In this document: one piece after another, positions 26,834 to 35,727 of the stretch
How positions within the stretch are numbered: the first letter of the stretch is position 1
Layout of the letters: each line of letters opens with the position of its first letter
Assembly (NCBI RefSeq): GCF_009498035.1
Contig: NZ_CP034550.1
Coordinates: forward strand, 6,324,001 to 6,388,000
Origin: Saccharothrix syringae
GTDB taxonomy: Bacteria; Actinomycetota; Actinomycetes; Mycobacteriales; Pseudonocardiaceae
Reading direction: 5' to 3'
DNA length: 64,000 nucleotides
Program-made: the position numbers and the translations under genes
Notes under the pieces: generated by a model
What the model was told of the DNA's origin: nothing
Databases searched by the model: none
Seen by the model: only the letters and a program-made list of their open reading frames with translations

Positions 26834-28918
26834 TCAGCCGGAGGCGGTGTCGTCGCGTCGGCGCCCAGGTGCTCGACGCGGTCGTGGTGGCCGGGCCGGA
26901 TCCGCACCGCTCTGCTTCACCTGTCGAGGTGGTCGTGGGCGTCCGGTGGTGATCTGGTGAACACCACGACGACTGCGGGCAGGGGGCGGCGGGGTCTTGT
27001 CCGGCGGTGCGAGTCCGCGTCCGCCGGGCGGGACGACCCACACCCGGCGCACGTCACCGGTGGCCTGCTCCGTGCCGGTGCCGCCGGGTGGTGCGACCCA
27101 TCGACGCGGGCCGACCGCGGTGGCTCGTTCGGCGTCGAACGTCGTGCCCGCTCGTGCTTCCGGGTCGGGACGCGGAGTCGGCTTCGGCCGCACCGCCAGA
27201 CCGGGGCCGGAGGTGATCGCGGTTGACGGGCCGGTTCCGTGCGGGCGTGCTCGTCGTCCTCCCGGGCCCTGGGCGTAGGGCTGCACCGCGGTGGAGGGCG
27301 TGATGCGGGTGGCGGTCGCCTCCACCGGACCGCGGTCGATGTCCGCCGCCTTGCCTGCCTGGGACTTGAGCTGATTGCCGGCCGCACGGGTCGCGGCGGC
27401 GGCCAAGCCGACCCCGCCGACCGCCGCTGCGCCGGCGACGCGTGCCGTGGCGGCGGCGACGCGGGCGACGCCGCCGACCGCCTTGACCGTCGTGCGCGCC
27501 ACCGACCGGGCGATCAGCGCCGAGCCGACGCCCATCGTCCGCGCGCCTTCGCCGCCGGTGAGCGAGTCCACCCAGGACTGCATCTGCACCGCCGAGGTCA
27601 TCAGGGCGATGTTGAGCACGGTGACGATGAAGAAGCCGTGCTGGCCGACGAGGGTGACGATGATGGTGGAGGTGACGGTCACACCGGACACCGTGGTGGT
27701 GATGGTCAGCGCCTGGAGGCTGCGGCCGACGGTGTAGACAAGGTAGCGGGTTCCGGTCGCTCGAGGCCAGCCGGGTATCGGCCACAGTGTGAGGAACACA
27801 AGCCCGGCAACCAGGGCGAGCAAGAGGCCGACCGAGGCTTTGAGTCCGGCGATGACCAGGCGGATCAGCAGCAGCGCCAGGGGGAGCACCAGCAGGGTGA
27901 GCAGCAGCACGATGCCCAGCCGGGCCGGGTCCTGCCCGCGGATGTAGTCGCCGTAGGGCCCGAACTCCTCCACCGCGCCCTGGTCGTCGAGGATTTCCAT
28001 CCACCGCTTCCACGTGTCGTCGCCTGCGAGCGCGTGGTGACCGGCTTTGCCGCACACCTCCAGGGAGTTGAAGTGCGCCAGGCACCAGGGGGTGGCGCCG
28101 AAGTTGGACCACATGCTGTCGACGAGCCGGCGGGTGCCCGCGTGCGGGCTGCCGTCGGCGATCGACGGGGTCGGGAAGCCCGTCGGGTTGTTCGAGGCGG
28201 CCACGAACTGGGTGGATCCGGCGATGACGCCGTCGGCGATCTGCTGCCGTGCGCCGTCGACGGTGGTCATCACGGTGGACGGGCCGGAGGCGAACAGCAT
28301 CGCGGTGGCGGCGGTGGCGATGACCCAGCCCAGGTCGGTGGCGAAGCCTCGGCCTTCGCCGCGCCAGCGGGCGTAGGTCATGACCGCGCCGATCGCGACG
28401 GTGGCAGTGATCAGCGGCCAGAACACGTGGTAGGCGACCGAGTTCACCGCTTGGTCGATCTTGTTACTGGACTCCGCGTAGACGGTGAGGTTGAGCAGCC
28501 ACTCCAGCAGGGTCAGCGCGCCTTCCAGCACTCCGAGCACGAGCCACATCAGCAGCAGCGTGATCACGCCCATGATCTGATACACCGGCAGCGCGACATC
28601 GAGCCAGCCCGATGCCGAGTCGTCGGGTTTGACGGTGATGCCGTAGTCGGAGAACGCGTACGTCTCGAACAAGGTTTTCTGGCCGCCACCGGCCAGATCC
28701 GGGCCGGTGATCACGTCGTCGGCCACCGCGCCGCGCGCGTGCCCGGCGACGAGCAGCCCCACCAGCCAGGCCAGGGTCATCATGCGCTCCGGCCGGTCCC
28801 ACAGCCACCGCAGCGGACGCGGCGCACGCTCACGCACCGCCATGACCAGGAGCAACACGCGCCAGCCCGTGCCGCGTATGAAGTCGACGAGGCGAGCGGG
28901 CACGACGTCGCTGCTCAT
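26834..28918 (-). CDS. Polytopic VirB6/TrbL-like channel protein
   Basis: 694 residues from ATG 28918. A signal-like segment ends near HARGAVADD. Six or more TM helices follow, among them YQIMGVITLLLMWLVLGVLE, LGIVLLLTLLVLPLALLLIR and VGLLLALVAGLVFLTLWPIP. The C-terminal ~200 residues are hydrophilic, Ala-rich, then Pro/Arg-rich and disordered. The topology fits the VirB6/TrbL inner-membrane core of the T4SS. It overlaps the upstream gene (ATGA). Confidence 0.75.
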   Translation of the reverse strand: MSSDVVPARLVDFIRGTGWRVLLLVMAVRERAPRPLRWLWDRPERMMTLAWLVGLLVAGHARGAVADDVITGPDLAGGGQKTLFETYAFSDYGITVKPDDSASGWLDVALPVYQIMGVITLLLMWLVLGVLEGALTLLEWLLNLTVYAESSNKIDQAVNSVAYHVFWPLITATVAIGAVMTYARWRGEGRGFATDLGWVIATAATAMLFASGPSTVMTTVDGARQQIADGVIAGSTQFVAASNNPTGFPTPSIADGSPHAGTRRLVDSMWSNFGATPWCLAHFNSLEVCGKAGHHALAGDDTWKRWMEILDDQGAVEEFGPYGDYIRGQDPARLGIVLLLTLLVLPLALLLIRLVIAGLKASVGLLLALVAGLVFLTLWPIPGWPRATGTRYLVYTVGRSLQALTITTTVSGVTVTSTIIVTLVGQHGFFIVTVLNIALMTSAVQMQSWVDSLTGGEGARTMGVGSALIARSVARTTVKAVGGVARVAAATARVAGAAAVGGVGLAAAATRAAGNQLKSQAGKAADIDRGPVEATATRITPSTAVQPYAQGPGGRRARPHGTGPSTAITSGPGLAVRPKPTPRPDPEARAGTTFDAERATAVGPRRWVAPPGGTGTEQATGDVRRVWVVPPGGRGLAPPDKTPPPPARSRRGVHQITTGRPRPPRQVKQSGADPARPPRPRRAPGRRRDDTASG

Positions 28919-29379
28919 CGCGCCTCCACCGGCGTGGGCGTTGTCGAGTCGACCAGCCATCGGTCCTCGACCAGGGCCAGGGTGACCGTGACCTGGCATG
29001 GCGTCTGGTCATGTGAACGGACTGCGATCACCACCACCGCGGACTCGGCTTCCCTGCTCGCGCTGAGCACCTGCACCTCCGGTCGTGGCCTCTGCTCGAT
29101 GGGCAGGCAGTTCATTCGGCGGCCGAGCTGTGCCCGCCACCGTGGTGTTGCCAGCGAGCAGGCGCCCGGATCGTGCGCCTGGTGTCGTTGGGTGAAGGCC
29201 AGCGCCACCGACTCCGGATCGGCGACGTTCAGCGGCACCGCGCCAGCCGAAGGTGGCGCCTCCGGCCACGCGACGGCGATCACGACGAGGCTGACCGAGG
29301 CGGCCAGGGACACTGCCAGTGCGAACCAGCCCGCGCGACGCCGCGTGATCGCCGGTGCGGCGGACGCGACGGCGATCAC
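28915..29379 (-). CDS. Small membrane-anchored transfer protein
   Basis: 154 residues from ATG 29379. One N-terminal TM helix (WFALAVSLAASVSLVVIAV), then a ~100-residue outer domain with three cysteines (GACSL, MNCLP, TPCQV), ending VTLALVEDRWLVDST. That ending echoes the NTF2-like C-termini of the genes at 25758 and 32691, so it may be a minimal VirB8-like subunit. It overlaps both neighbours by four bases. Confidence 0.6.
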   Translation of the reverse strand: MIAVASAAPAITRRRAGWFALAVSLAASVSLVVIAVAWPEAPPSAGAVPLNVADPESVALAFTQRHQAHDPGACSLATPRWRAQLGRRMNCLPIEQRPRPEVQVLSASREAESAVVVIAVRSHDQTPCQVTVTLALVEDRWLVDSTTPTPVEAR

Positions 29380-31988
29380 CGGACCTCCTCCTGCCGGTCG
29401 GTCCGTTGCCGGACATCAACCACGTCCCGGGCACGCGGTTCATCCGGCGTCGTGGTGTCGGCTGCTGTCCCGTCCTCGGAGTGGTCGCGAGGGGCGGCAT
29501 CGACCGGTTCGGTGTCGTAGGCGTAGAGGTCGGCGGAGTCCTCGGCGGCGTCGGTGGACAGGGTGTCGGCGATCCATTCGGTGAGCCGGTCGAAGGCCAC
29601 CAGGCCGAGCCGGTTGTGCCGGTCGCGCATCACGCACTCGCCCGGCCCCAACATGCCCTGGGCCTGCCGCAGGCGCGGGCCCGCGTCGGGCCGGTGCAGC
29701 AGCACCGCCTGGGCCTGCTGCTCTTCTCGCCCCAGCGCCTCGAACGCCGCGCTCATGACCAGCTGCTCGACCAGGCCCTCGATGGCGGCCAGCTCGACCG
29801 CGGACTGGGAGTCCAGCAGCAGGTAGGTCTTGAGCGCGCGGCCGGTGCGGGCCAGCCACTGCACCAGCGCGCGGCCTTCCGGGTAGGCGGTGATGCGGTG
29901 CAGCTCGGTCAGCGCGACCAGCTTGATCAGCTCCCGCACGTGGCGCGACTGCATCAGCGCGTAGGCGGTGGAGACCCGGAAGGTGGTCATCGCGCAGCGC
30001 TGGGGAACCGTCCACTGCTCCGCCACGCTGCCGGGCTGGGGCAAGCCCAGGCCGTCCAAGCGCAGGTAGACCAGACCGCGACCGGACAGCATGGGCGCGG
30101 CGTCAGCGGTCGGTGCGCCCAGTACGGCGCGCACGTCGGACTGCCGGGAGCGCACCGACAGCGTCTCGCCCAGTGTCCGTGCTGCCTGCGCGGCGGGGCT
30201 GTCGCCGGAGGTGGCGACGAGGTCGCCGATCACGGCGGTGGCCGACCACATCTTCCGGGGCCGGGCCAGGACCCGGTCGATCGCGGCTTCCAGCACCGCC
30301 TCGGTGCCGCGCCGGTCCTCGCCGCTGAGCACACCCAGCAGGGCGTCCAGGGTCAGGGCACGGGCCTCGTCGGCTGTGGGCGCCCACCGCATCGGGTCCA
30401 TCGACCCAGCGGCTTCCGGGGCGGTGACATCGACGACCTGCACCGGGACACCGAGGATGCGGTCGGCGACCTCGACGATGCCGGCCAGGTCGCCCTTGGG
30501 GTCGGCCAGCAGGCACCAGGCGCCCTCGGCCAGCGCGGCGAGCACCGTCAACATCACCGCGGTGCTCTTGCCCGAACCGGAGCGGCCGGTGAACGACATG
30601 GTGGTCGGCATTCGCCGGTCGTCAGCGGTGCGGGAGACCAGGTGCAGCCGCACCGGTCCCGGCGTCGCACCGAGGTTGCCGCCGATGTAAGGACCGCTGG
30701 TGTCCCCGACCGCCGAGCCGCCATGGAACCACGACCCGGCCAGGGTGCGCATCGGCTGCACCTGGCCGAACTCCGGCACGCGCACCCAGTCGCCCGGCAG
30801 CAGCTCCTTCCACAGCAGGTCCTGGATGTTCGGTGCCAGCTCCAGCGCGACGATGCCGGTGTAGCGGCGACGCAGCGCCTCCACGCGGTCGGTCAACTCC
30901 TCCACGGTTCCGGCGTGCACCACCCACCGCGGGTGCGAGGTCACCAGCACGTCAACGCGCCGCCGCACCTCCCGGTCGCGTTCGGCGAGCGCGAGCTCGG
31001 CCTCGTCGATCTCCTCCGGCGGGACGGTGCCCGCCTCGCCTGCTTCCAGGCTCTGCGAGCGGGTCCATTTGCGGCCGGCGCGCAACAGCGCCAGCGAGCC
31101 GGTACGGCCGTGGTTGACCCCGCGCACTGACGCCTCCACGTCGATCAGCTCGGTCAGCAGCGCCAGCCACTCCCCACCGGGGATCTCCAGCTCGTCGGCC
31201 GGGAACCCGTTAACGGCCGGCACCAGCACCGCCACGTGCCGGGTGGCACCGGTGCTCGCGTCCCGGGTGGTGACGTAGCGGCCGTCAGGACTGGGTGTGA
31301 CGTCGCCGTGCATGAGCGACACCAGCTGCGCGCCGGACAACTCGTCCTGTCCAACCGGGGCGAGGTCGGCGGTGCGGCGCAGCTCGCGGGCGTAGGCCCA
31401 CGCGATCGTCGCGGCAGGAGCCGGAACGCCCCGAAGGGGGCTGTCCCGTACCTGGCTGAACCAGCGCCGCACGGCCGGTGCCAGTTCGTCGACGCGGCCG
31501 TGGGCGTCGCGCAGCATCGCCGCGCGGGAGCGCAGCTGGGCGGCGATGGCCTGGCGGCGGCGTTCCCACGGCGAGCTGGTATCGCGGGTGGGCCAACGGA
31601 CGCCGAGCAGCACGACCCGGCGACGGAAATGGCCGCCCTCGCTGTTGCGTGCGATGCGGTGCGCGCCCAGCTCGATGTAGTAGTCCGCGCCCGGGGCACG
31701 CACCCCGGGCATCGAGGTCCAGCTGTCGCGGTAGTCCTCGGGCGAGTACCGCGCCCACATGATTTTCACGTGGTACTCGGCGTCGACCGGCAGCAGCGTG
31801 TGCATCGCGGCAGCGGTGGCCCAGGTCGCGGCCTCCAGTTCGCCGTCCTCCATCAGCTCGGTGGAGCCGTCCGGGATCTGCGCCCACGTCCACACCGCAT
31901 CATCGGTGACCTCGATACCGTCCTGGATGAGCAACGGAGCGGCGGGCGGATCGGTAATCCGGCGCGATGGCCGTCCCTTGCGCGTCAC
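29376..31988 (-). CDS. VirB4-like conjugation ATPase
   Basis: 870 residues from ATG 31988. The N-terminal ~400 residues are the VirB4-type membrane-associated domain. Walker A is GRSGSGKST (468-476) with LLADPKGDLAGI close behind. The position where Walker B normally has D/E reads KLVALTELHR, so the usual Asp is Thr while the Glu is kept. The Gln-type motif is LLLDSQSAVE. The C-terminus is acidic and disordered. The family powers substrate transfer and pilus or channel assembly. It overlaps both neighbours, so its level is tied to theirs. Confidence 0.85.
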   Translation of the reverse strand: MTRKGRPSRRITDPPAAPLLIQDGIEVTDDAVWTWAQIPDGSTELMEDGELEAATWATAAAMHTLLPVDAEYHVKIMWARYSPEDYRDSWTSMPGVRAPGADYYIELGAHRIARNSEGGHFRRRVVLLGVRWPTRDTSSPWERRRQAIAAQLRSRAAMLRDAHGRVDELAPAVRRWFSQVRDSPLRGVPAPAATIAWAYARELRRTADLAPVGQDELSGAQLVSLMHGDVTPSPDGRYVTTRDASTGATRHVAVLVPAVNGFPADELEIPGGEWLALLTELIDVEASVRGVNHGRTGSLALLRAGRKWTRSQSLEAGEAGTVPPEEIDEAELALAERDREVRRRVDVLVTSHPRWVVHAGTVEELTDRVEALRRRYTGIVALELAPNIQDLLWKELLPGDWVRVPEFGQVQPMRTLAGSWFHGGSAVGDTSGPYIGGNLGATPGPVRLHLVSRTADDRRMPTTMSFTGRSGSGKSTAVMLTVLAALAEGAWCLLADPKGDLAGIVEVADRILGVPVQVVDVTAPEAAGSMDPMRWAPTADEARALTLDALLGVLSGEDRRGTEAVLEAAIDRVLARPRKMWSATAVIGDLVATSGDSPAAQAARTLGETLSVRSRQSDVRAVLGAPTADAAPMLSGRGLVYLRLDGLGLPQPGSVAEQWTVPQRCAMTTFRVSTAYALMQSRHVRELIKLVALTELHRITAYPEGRALVQWLARTGRALKTYLLLDSQSAVELAAIEGLVEQLVMSAAFEALGREEQQAQAVLLHRPDAGPRLRQAQGMLGPGECVMRDRHNRLGLVAFDRLTEWIADTLSTDAAEDSADLYAYDTEPVDAAPRDHSEDGTAADTTTPDEPRARDVVDVRQRTDRQEEVR

Positions 31989-32407
31989 GACGCACCACCT
32001 TCCCGATCAGACATGGAGACAGCGGTAACAAGGCGTGTGGTGACCAGCAGGCTGATCGGACGCGTCCGGTGTCCGTCCAGGTGCAGCAGCGGGTTGCCGA
32101 TCGACCGCCGTCGTACCGGCGCGTGGAACAGCAGCCGGTCGCGCCAGGCCGCGAGCATCATCCGGCCGGTGTCGTCGCGCCGGGTGCCGTAGAGCACGAA
32201 CACCACCGGCGGCACCAGGAACACCAGCGGCGACAGGCGATGCAGGATCGGCATGCCCAGCAGCAACAGCACCGCCCACCACAGCGCGGCACTGGCGGCC
32301 CCGATCAGCAGGACACGCCGTTCCACACCGCGCCCCAGGGAGCGACCGAACAGTTCGTACTGGCGGGTTTGGAGTTTCAGGTGGACGGTGTCGGTGGGCA
32401 GCCTCAT
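31985..32407 (-). CDS. TcpE/PrgI-like membrane protein
   Basis: 140 residues from ATG 32407. The N-terminus LKLQTRQYELFGRSLGRGVE leads into two adjacent TM helices (VLLIGAASAALWWAVLLLLG and LVFLVPPVVFVLYG), followed by a basic cytoplasmic tail. This layout is that of TcpE/PrgI proteins, small partners of the VirB4 ATPase at the membrane in Gram-positive T4SSs. It overlaps the VirB4 gene by four bases. Confidence 0.65.
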   Translation of the reverse strand: MRLPTDTVHLKLQTRQYELFGRSLGRGVERRVLLIGAASAALWWAVLLLLGMPILHRLSPLVFLVPPVVFVLYGTRRDDTGRMMLAAWRDRLLFHAPVRRRSIGNPLLHLDGHRTRPISLLVTTRLVTAVSMSDREGGAS

Positions 32408-32691
32408 ACGGTGCCGCCCACGATTGACTGGATGACGCCCTTGAGGATGTTCTCGGCGGTGTCCGGGAAGAACACGAACATCCCGCACGCCATGGCGCCC
32501 AGGATCTGTGCGACCATCTTGCCGGGCTTGTCCTCCATGTAGGACCAGAAGGCCCGCACCCCGAGCACGATCATCAGCAGCACGCCCAGCAGTGCGAAGA
32601 TCGCGTCCTTGATGCCGTCGAGGTTGATCTGCTGCAAAGGTTGGGTCTGCGCCAGCCCCAGGGCGGTCACGATGGTCGTCGCGGTGGTCAT
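32404..32691 (-). CDS. Small two-TM protein, VirB2/pilin-like or TcpD-like
   Basis: 95 residues from ATG 32691. Two hydrophobic helices (DAIFALLGVLLMIVLGVRAF and KMVAQILGAMACGMFVFFP) joined by a short polar loop. Size, topology and position between the TcpC-like and TcpE-like genes match small channel or pilin-type subunits of Gram-positive transfer systems. No signal-peptidase motif is obvious. Confidence 0.6.
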   Translation of the reverse strand: MTTATTIVTALGLAQTQPLQQINLDGIKDAIFALLGVLLMIVLGVRAFWSYMEDKPGKMVAQILGAMACGMFVFFPDTAENILKGVIQSIVGGTV

Positions 32692-34043
32692 CACGGTGCT
32701 TTCCCGGTGTCGATGTCGATGCCGGCCAACAGCCAGCGGTCGTCCTGGCGGTGCAGGTCCAGGCGGTAGGTGCAGGTCAGCTGCCCGGCGTTCTCGGCCA
32801 CTCGCCACACCACGCTCGCCACGCCCGCACGTTGCTGCGGTGGCGCGCCCGGCTGCGCCTGCATGCCGCGCCACTGCCGCACCTCCACCAGCGCGACCGC
32901 ACTCTCAAGGGAGCTGACCCGGGCACGCGGGGCGCGCACGAAGTCCAGCTCGCCGGTGGCCAGCGCCTCGAAGAAGTTCTGCACGGCCTGCCGGGTCTCG
33001 CGGGTGAACCGGTCGTCATTCACCGTCTCCACCACGGGCACGGGTTCGCCAGCTGTGGTGCCGGGGTCGCCGACCAGCGCGGGAGGCGCGGTCAACAGCA
33101 CGCGACCGTCGTGCCGCGCGAGAGGGACCGCGAGGACCAGCCAGCGCGCCGGGTGCGCCTGCCAGCCCGGAGGGTCCGTGGGTGCGGGTTGCGCGGCCGG
33201 GACGCCGGATTCGGTGACGGGTGGCGAGGCGTCGGGTTCCTCGGCGGGCGGTTGCGTCGATGACGGATTCTGTGCTCCAGCCTGCTCGTCCGGGGCGTAG
33301 GGCACGACCCGCACCCGCACGGTCACCACGGCCTGGTCGACGCCCCGCCGTGCACGAGCGAGCACGGCGGCGCTGTCTGCGGATTGGCGGCCCTGCCCGT
33401 CCCAGCCGTCGACCTCACGGTCGGGCAACGCCCACCGCCGCAGCGCCTGCTCGCGTCGCTCTCGCTCCCGGGCGTCCCAGGACAGGTAGTCCACCGCCAC
33501 GCCCTCGGCGACCCCGTCGAGCACCTCGTCGGCGATCTCCGACGCAGGTGTCGACGTCGACGGGCGCAGGGCACCGACCATCGTGACGGTCACGTCGACC
33601 GCGCCCAGGACCGTGAACACGGTGATCGCGCCCAACACGACCAGGCGACGCGCCCGCGTCCACCACGGTTCACGGACACCGTCGACCACGTCGAAAGCGG
33701 ACTCTCGCGACGAGGGCCGCCGCGGCGGCGCGGCACCGGCCGGAGGCACCGGACCGTGCGGTGGCGGCACCGGGTGGGGTGGCCTCCACAGCGGTGCTCC
33801 ACCGGTGAGTGCGCCAGGTGCTCCAGGGAGATCGGGTGCTGTGGGCGTCCACGTCGTCGGTCGAGGCTGGGAGCCGTCGGGTGGTGCCGGCCAGCCAGTG
33901 ACCGCGCCTGCCCGTCGGTCGTTGACGGCGGGCACGGTGCCGCTGGTGTGTCCGGCCGTGCGGGCGCGGCGAGCACGCCAGCGGGCGCGGGCCTCGCGGT
34001 GGTTCTTGCCCGCTATCAGCCGCCACAGCAGATCACCGACCAT
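32691..34043 (-). CDS. TcpC-family conjugal transfer protein
   Basis: 450 residues from ATG 34043. A Pro-rich cytoplasmic N-terminus (~150 residues) and one TM helix (LVVLGAITVFTVLGAVDVTV) are followed by two NTF2-like domains (residues ~185-300 and ~330-450, the latter ending YRLDLHRQDDRWLLAGIDID). This is the TcpC layout, a VirB8-like bitopic scaffold of the conjugation channel. It is the first gene of the ten-gene leftward operon, so the promoter must lie in 34044-34495. Confidence 0.8.
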   Translation of the reverse strand: MVGDLLWRLIAGKNHREARARWRARRARTAGHTSGTVPAVNDRRAGAVTGWPAPPDGSQPRPTTWTPTAPDLPGAPGALTGGAPLWRPPHPVPPPHGPVPPAGAAPPRRPSSRESAFDVVDGVREPWWTRARRLVVLGAITVFTVLGAVDVTVTMVGALRPSTSTPASEIADEVLDGVAEGVAVDYLSWDARERERREQALRRWALPDREVDGWDGQGRQSADSAAVLARARRGVDQAVVTVRVRVVPYAPDEQAGAQNPSSTQPPAEEPDASPPVTESGVPAAQPAPTDPPGWQAHPARWLVLAVPLARHDGRVLLTAPPALVGDPGTTAGEPVPVVETVNDDRFTRETRQAVQNFFEALATGELDFVRAPRARVSSLESAVALVEVRQWRGMQAQPGAPPQQRAGVASVVWRVAENAGQLTCTYRLDLHRQDDRWLLAGIDIDTGKAP

Positions 34044-34184
34044 GGCCCGGCCTCCGGACGGCCGACAGCCTCGCGAAGAAAGCACACATAAAGCCCCCTG
34101 TGAACGCCGCATCATGACGTCGCTACAACCCGGACGCGCGGCGTGATACCAGCACGATAACCACCCCCTCGCGCCGACCAGGAG

Positions 34185-34205
34185 TTTTTCCCGCAGATCG
34201 GGAAA
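34185..34205. promoter_or_regulatory. TTTCCCG dyad upstream of the T4SS operon
   Basis: TTTCCCG (34187-34193) and CGGGAAA (34199-34205) form a perfect 7-bp dyad with a 5-nt spacer, about 145 bp upstream of the first transfer gene. An operator or part of the operon promoter is likely. The rest of 34044-34388 shows no gene. Confidence 0.5.
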
Positions 34206-34388
34206 TCCGGATTCCATTGATCGAAAAGTTTGCCCCGCGCACCCGAAACAGTGCGTCGCACCCGGTGACGTGCCATGATGATGGTGGTGGTGCGCGATCG
34301 GGGTCGTGCACCGTCGGAAAGCGGACGGTCGGCAAGTCGTCGAGCCGTGGGGGCGTGGGCGACTTACCGACCGTCTGCGGTTACCACC

Positions 34389-34404
34389 TTTCATGTGCCG
34401 AAAA
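34389..34404. promoter_or_regulatory. TTTC-N7-GAAAA motif
   Basis: TTTCATGTGCCGAAAA has the same half-sites and 7-base spacer as the dyads upstream of the relaxase (12526-12544) and the integrase operon (46451-46469). It lies about 345 bp ahead of the T4SS operon and about 100 bp beyond the end of the IclR-type gene. Confidence 0.45.
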
Positions 34405-34495
34405 TCGAGCGCACAGGATTCATGGACCCGATTCCCGCGTCTACCGAGGCAAGCGGGTCGGTACCACGTGTTGATAGGCCAACTGGTGAGGTCGA

Positions 34496-34783
34496 CTACC
34501 GGTTTTGGTCGCGCCGTTCGAGGGTGCCGTGGGCGGTGATGGCAACGAGTCGCCCGCCGATCCGGTAGCGGCGGCCAACCCGTTGCACGACGCCGCTGCC
34601 CTCCAGGACCTGCACGAGACGGTGGACCGTGCTCAACGGCAGATCGCTGCGTTGGCTAATCCGGGCCAGCGTCGACGGCGCCGGTTGCAGAGCAACGGCT
34701 TCGAGCACGCGCAGGCAGCGCTCCAGGTAGGAATCACGGTCCGATGCCGCCGGCCGCACCCGGTCACGCTTGTCATCGGTCAT
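34496..34783 (-). CDS. Truncated IclR-type DNA-binding protein
   Basis: 95 residues from ATG 34783 (GGAG 7 bases upstream). It contains an IclR-type winged HTH (LARISQRSDLPLSTVHRLVQ, VLEGSGVVQRVGRRYRIGG), but the ~150-residue effector domain of the family is absent. A stand-alone DNA-binding unit could repress the T4SS operon just downstream, or it could be the remains of a full regulator. The clean stop and good ribosome site favour a functional small protein. Confidence 0.65.
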   Translation of the reverse strand: MTDDKRDRVRPAASDRDSYLERCLRVLEAVALQPAPSTLARISQRSDLPLSTVHRLVQVLEGSGVVQRVGRRYRIGGRLVAITAHGTLERRDQNR

Positions 34784-34809
34784 CGACTTGCTCCGATGCC
34801 AGGTCAGCC

Positions 34810-35028
34810 TCAGTGCTCTGGGTCGAGGATGCGCCGTAGGTTGCGTCGGTGCTTGGCCAGCACTTGTGAAAAGCTGAAGGTTCCGGTGCGGGCGTAGCAC
34901 GCCGCCGCGCAGATCCCTGCCGCCGGGCAGGTGACGTAGGGCGTGCCGTCGTCGAACCTGCTGGCCAGCGCCGGGATGGAGAAGGTGAAGATCCCGTGCG
35001 GCCGGAGGTAGGCGTTCTGGGTGATCAT
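34810..35028 (-). CDS. Gp88-family N-terminal fragment
   Basis: 72 residues from ATG 35028, overlapping the acetyltransferase stop by four bases. The sequence LRPHGIFTFSIPALASRF, VTCPAAGICAAACYARTG, TFSFSQVLAKHRRNLR is the N-terminal part of the phage Gp88 family, with its Cys cluster, normally over 200 residues long. Here it stops right after that block, so it is most likely truncated. The biochemical role of the family is not known to me. Confidence 0.6.
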   Translation of the reverse strand: MITQNAYLRPHGIFTFSIPALASRFDDGTPYVTCPAAGICAAACYARTGTFSFSQVLAKHRRNLRRILDPEH

Positions 35029-35549
35029 GCGCTCAGGCTTGGACCTGGCTCTGGTTCGGTCGGTTGCCACGACGTCCTCCTCATGTGGTCATGGGGGGCG
35101 TGGTTGAACTCGACCTCGATCACGCCGGCATCGAGCGTGTCGAGCCGCGCCGTCGGAGCGACGCGACGCAGAAGGGCCAGGGCCGCGGTGTTGGCGACGG
35201 TCACCTGCGCGCGCAGAGGAAACGGCCCTGCGGTGTCGGCCAGCAGCCGAGTTAGGAGTGCGGTGGCAATCCCTCGGCGTTGCCAGGTGTCCTCGACCAG
35301 GACCGCCAGCTCGCTGCCGTTGTCTTCGTGCACGGCCGTGGCCACGCCGACGAGCTGGTGCTCCCGCCACCCGGCCACGGTGGTGTGTCGGTGCCGCTCG
35401 AGCAGCGTGCGGAGGTAGAGGCGGGCGGCGTCCGGTGAACCCCCGCCGCACCGTTCCAGCACGGTGCGGTCGGAGCACCGCTCCAGCATCGCCTCGACGC
35501 TGCGGTCGACCGCGAGCAGAGGTGCCACGACAAGGTGTTCCACGCGCAT
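35025..35549 (-). CDS. GNAT-family acetyltransferase
   Basis: 174 residues from ATG 35549. The acetyl-CoA binding motif is clear: ELAVLVEDTWQRRGIATALL (strand, then R-x-x-G-x-A/G), preceded by LVGVATAVHEDNG and followed by QVTVANTAALALLRRVA. The substrate cannot be told from sequence; amine or N-terminal acetylation is usual. It overlaps the downstream Gp88-like fragment, which suggests co-translation. Confidence 0.8.
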   Translation of the reverse strand: MRVEHLVVAPLLAVDRSVEAMLERCSDRTVLERCGGGSPDAARLYLRTLLERHRHTTVAGWREHQLVGVATAVHEDNGSELAVLVEDTWQRRGIATALLTRLLADTAGPFPLRAQVTVANTAALALLRRVAPTARLDTLDAGVIEVEFNHAPHDHMRRTSWQPTEPEPGPSLSA

Positions 35550-35727
35550 CGTGCTCAGCTCCGCTGCGGCGTCCGGCGACTGGCCGCGACCGCGCCATCC
35601 ACAGGACGACCTGCTCGTTTCGGCGTGTCGCCCACAGCATCGATCGGCGCGCCCGTGCGGCCTGCAGTACCGGGATGCGCAGCGTGTGGGTGTGCAGGCA
35701 TCGCGTCGAGGTTGGTGGCCACCGTGC

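Noticed and set aside
27239..31130. 781- and 591-codon rightward frames opposite the VirB6- and VirB4-like genes
   Set aside because: Antisense shadows with Gly/Arg-rich composition; the leftward genes overlap perfectly as an operon.
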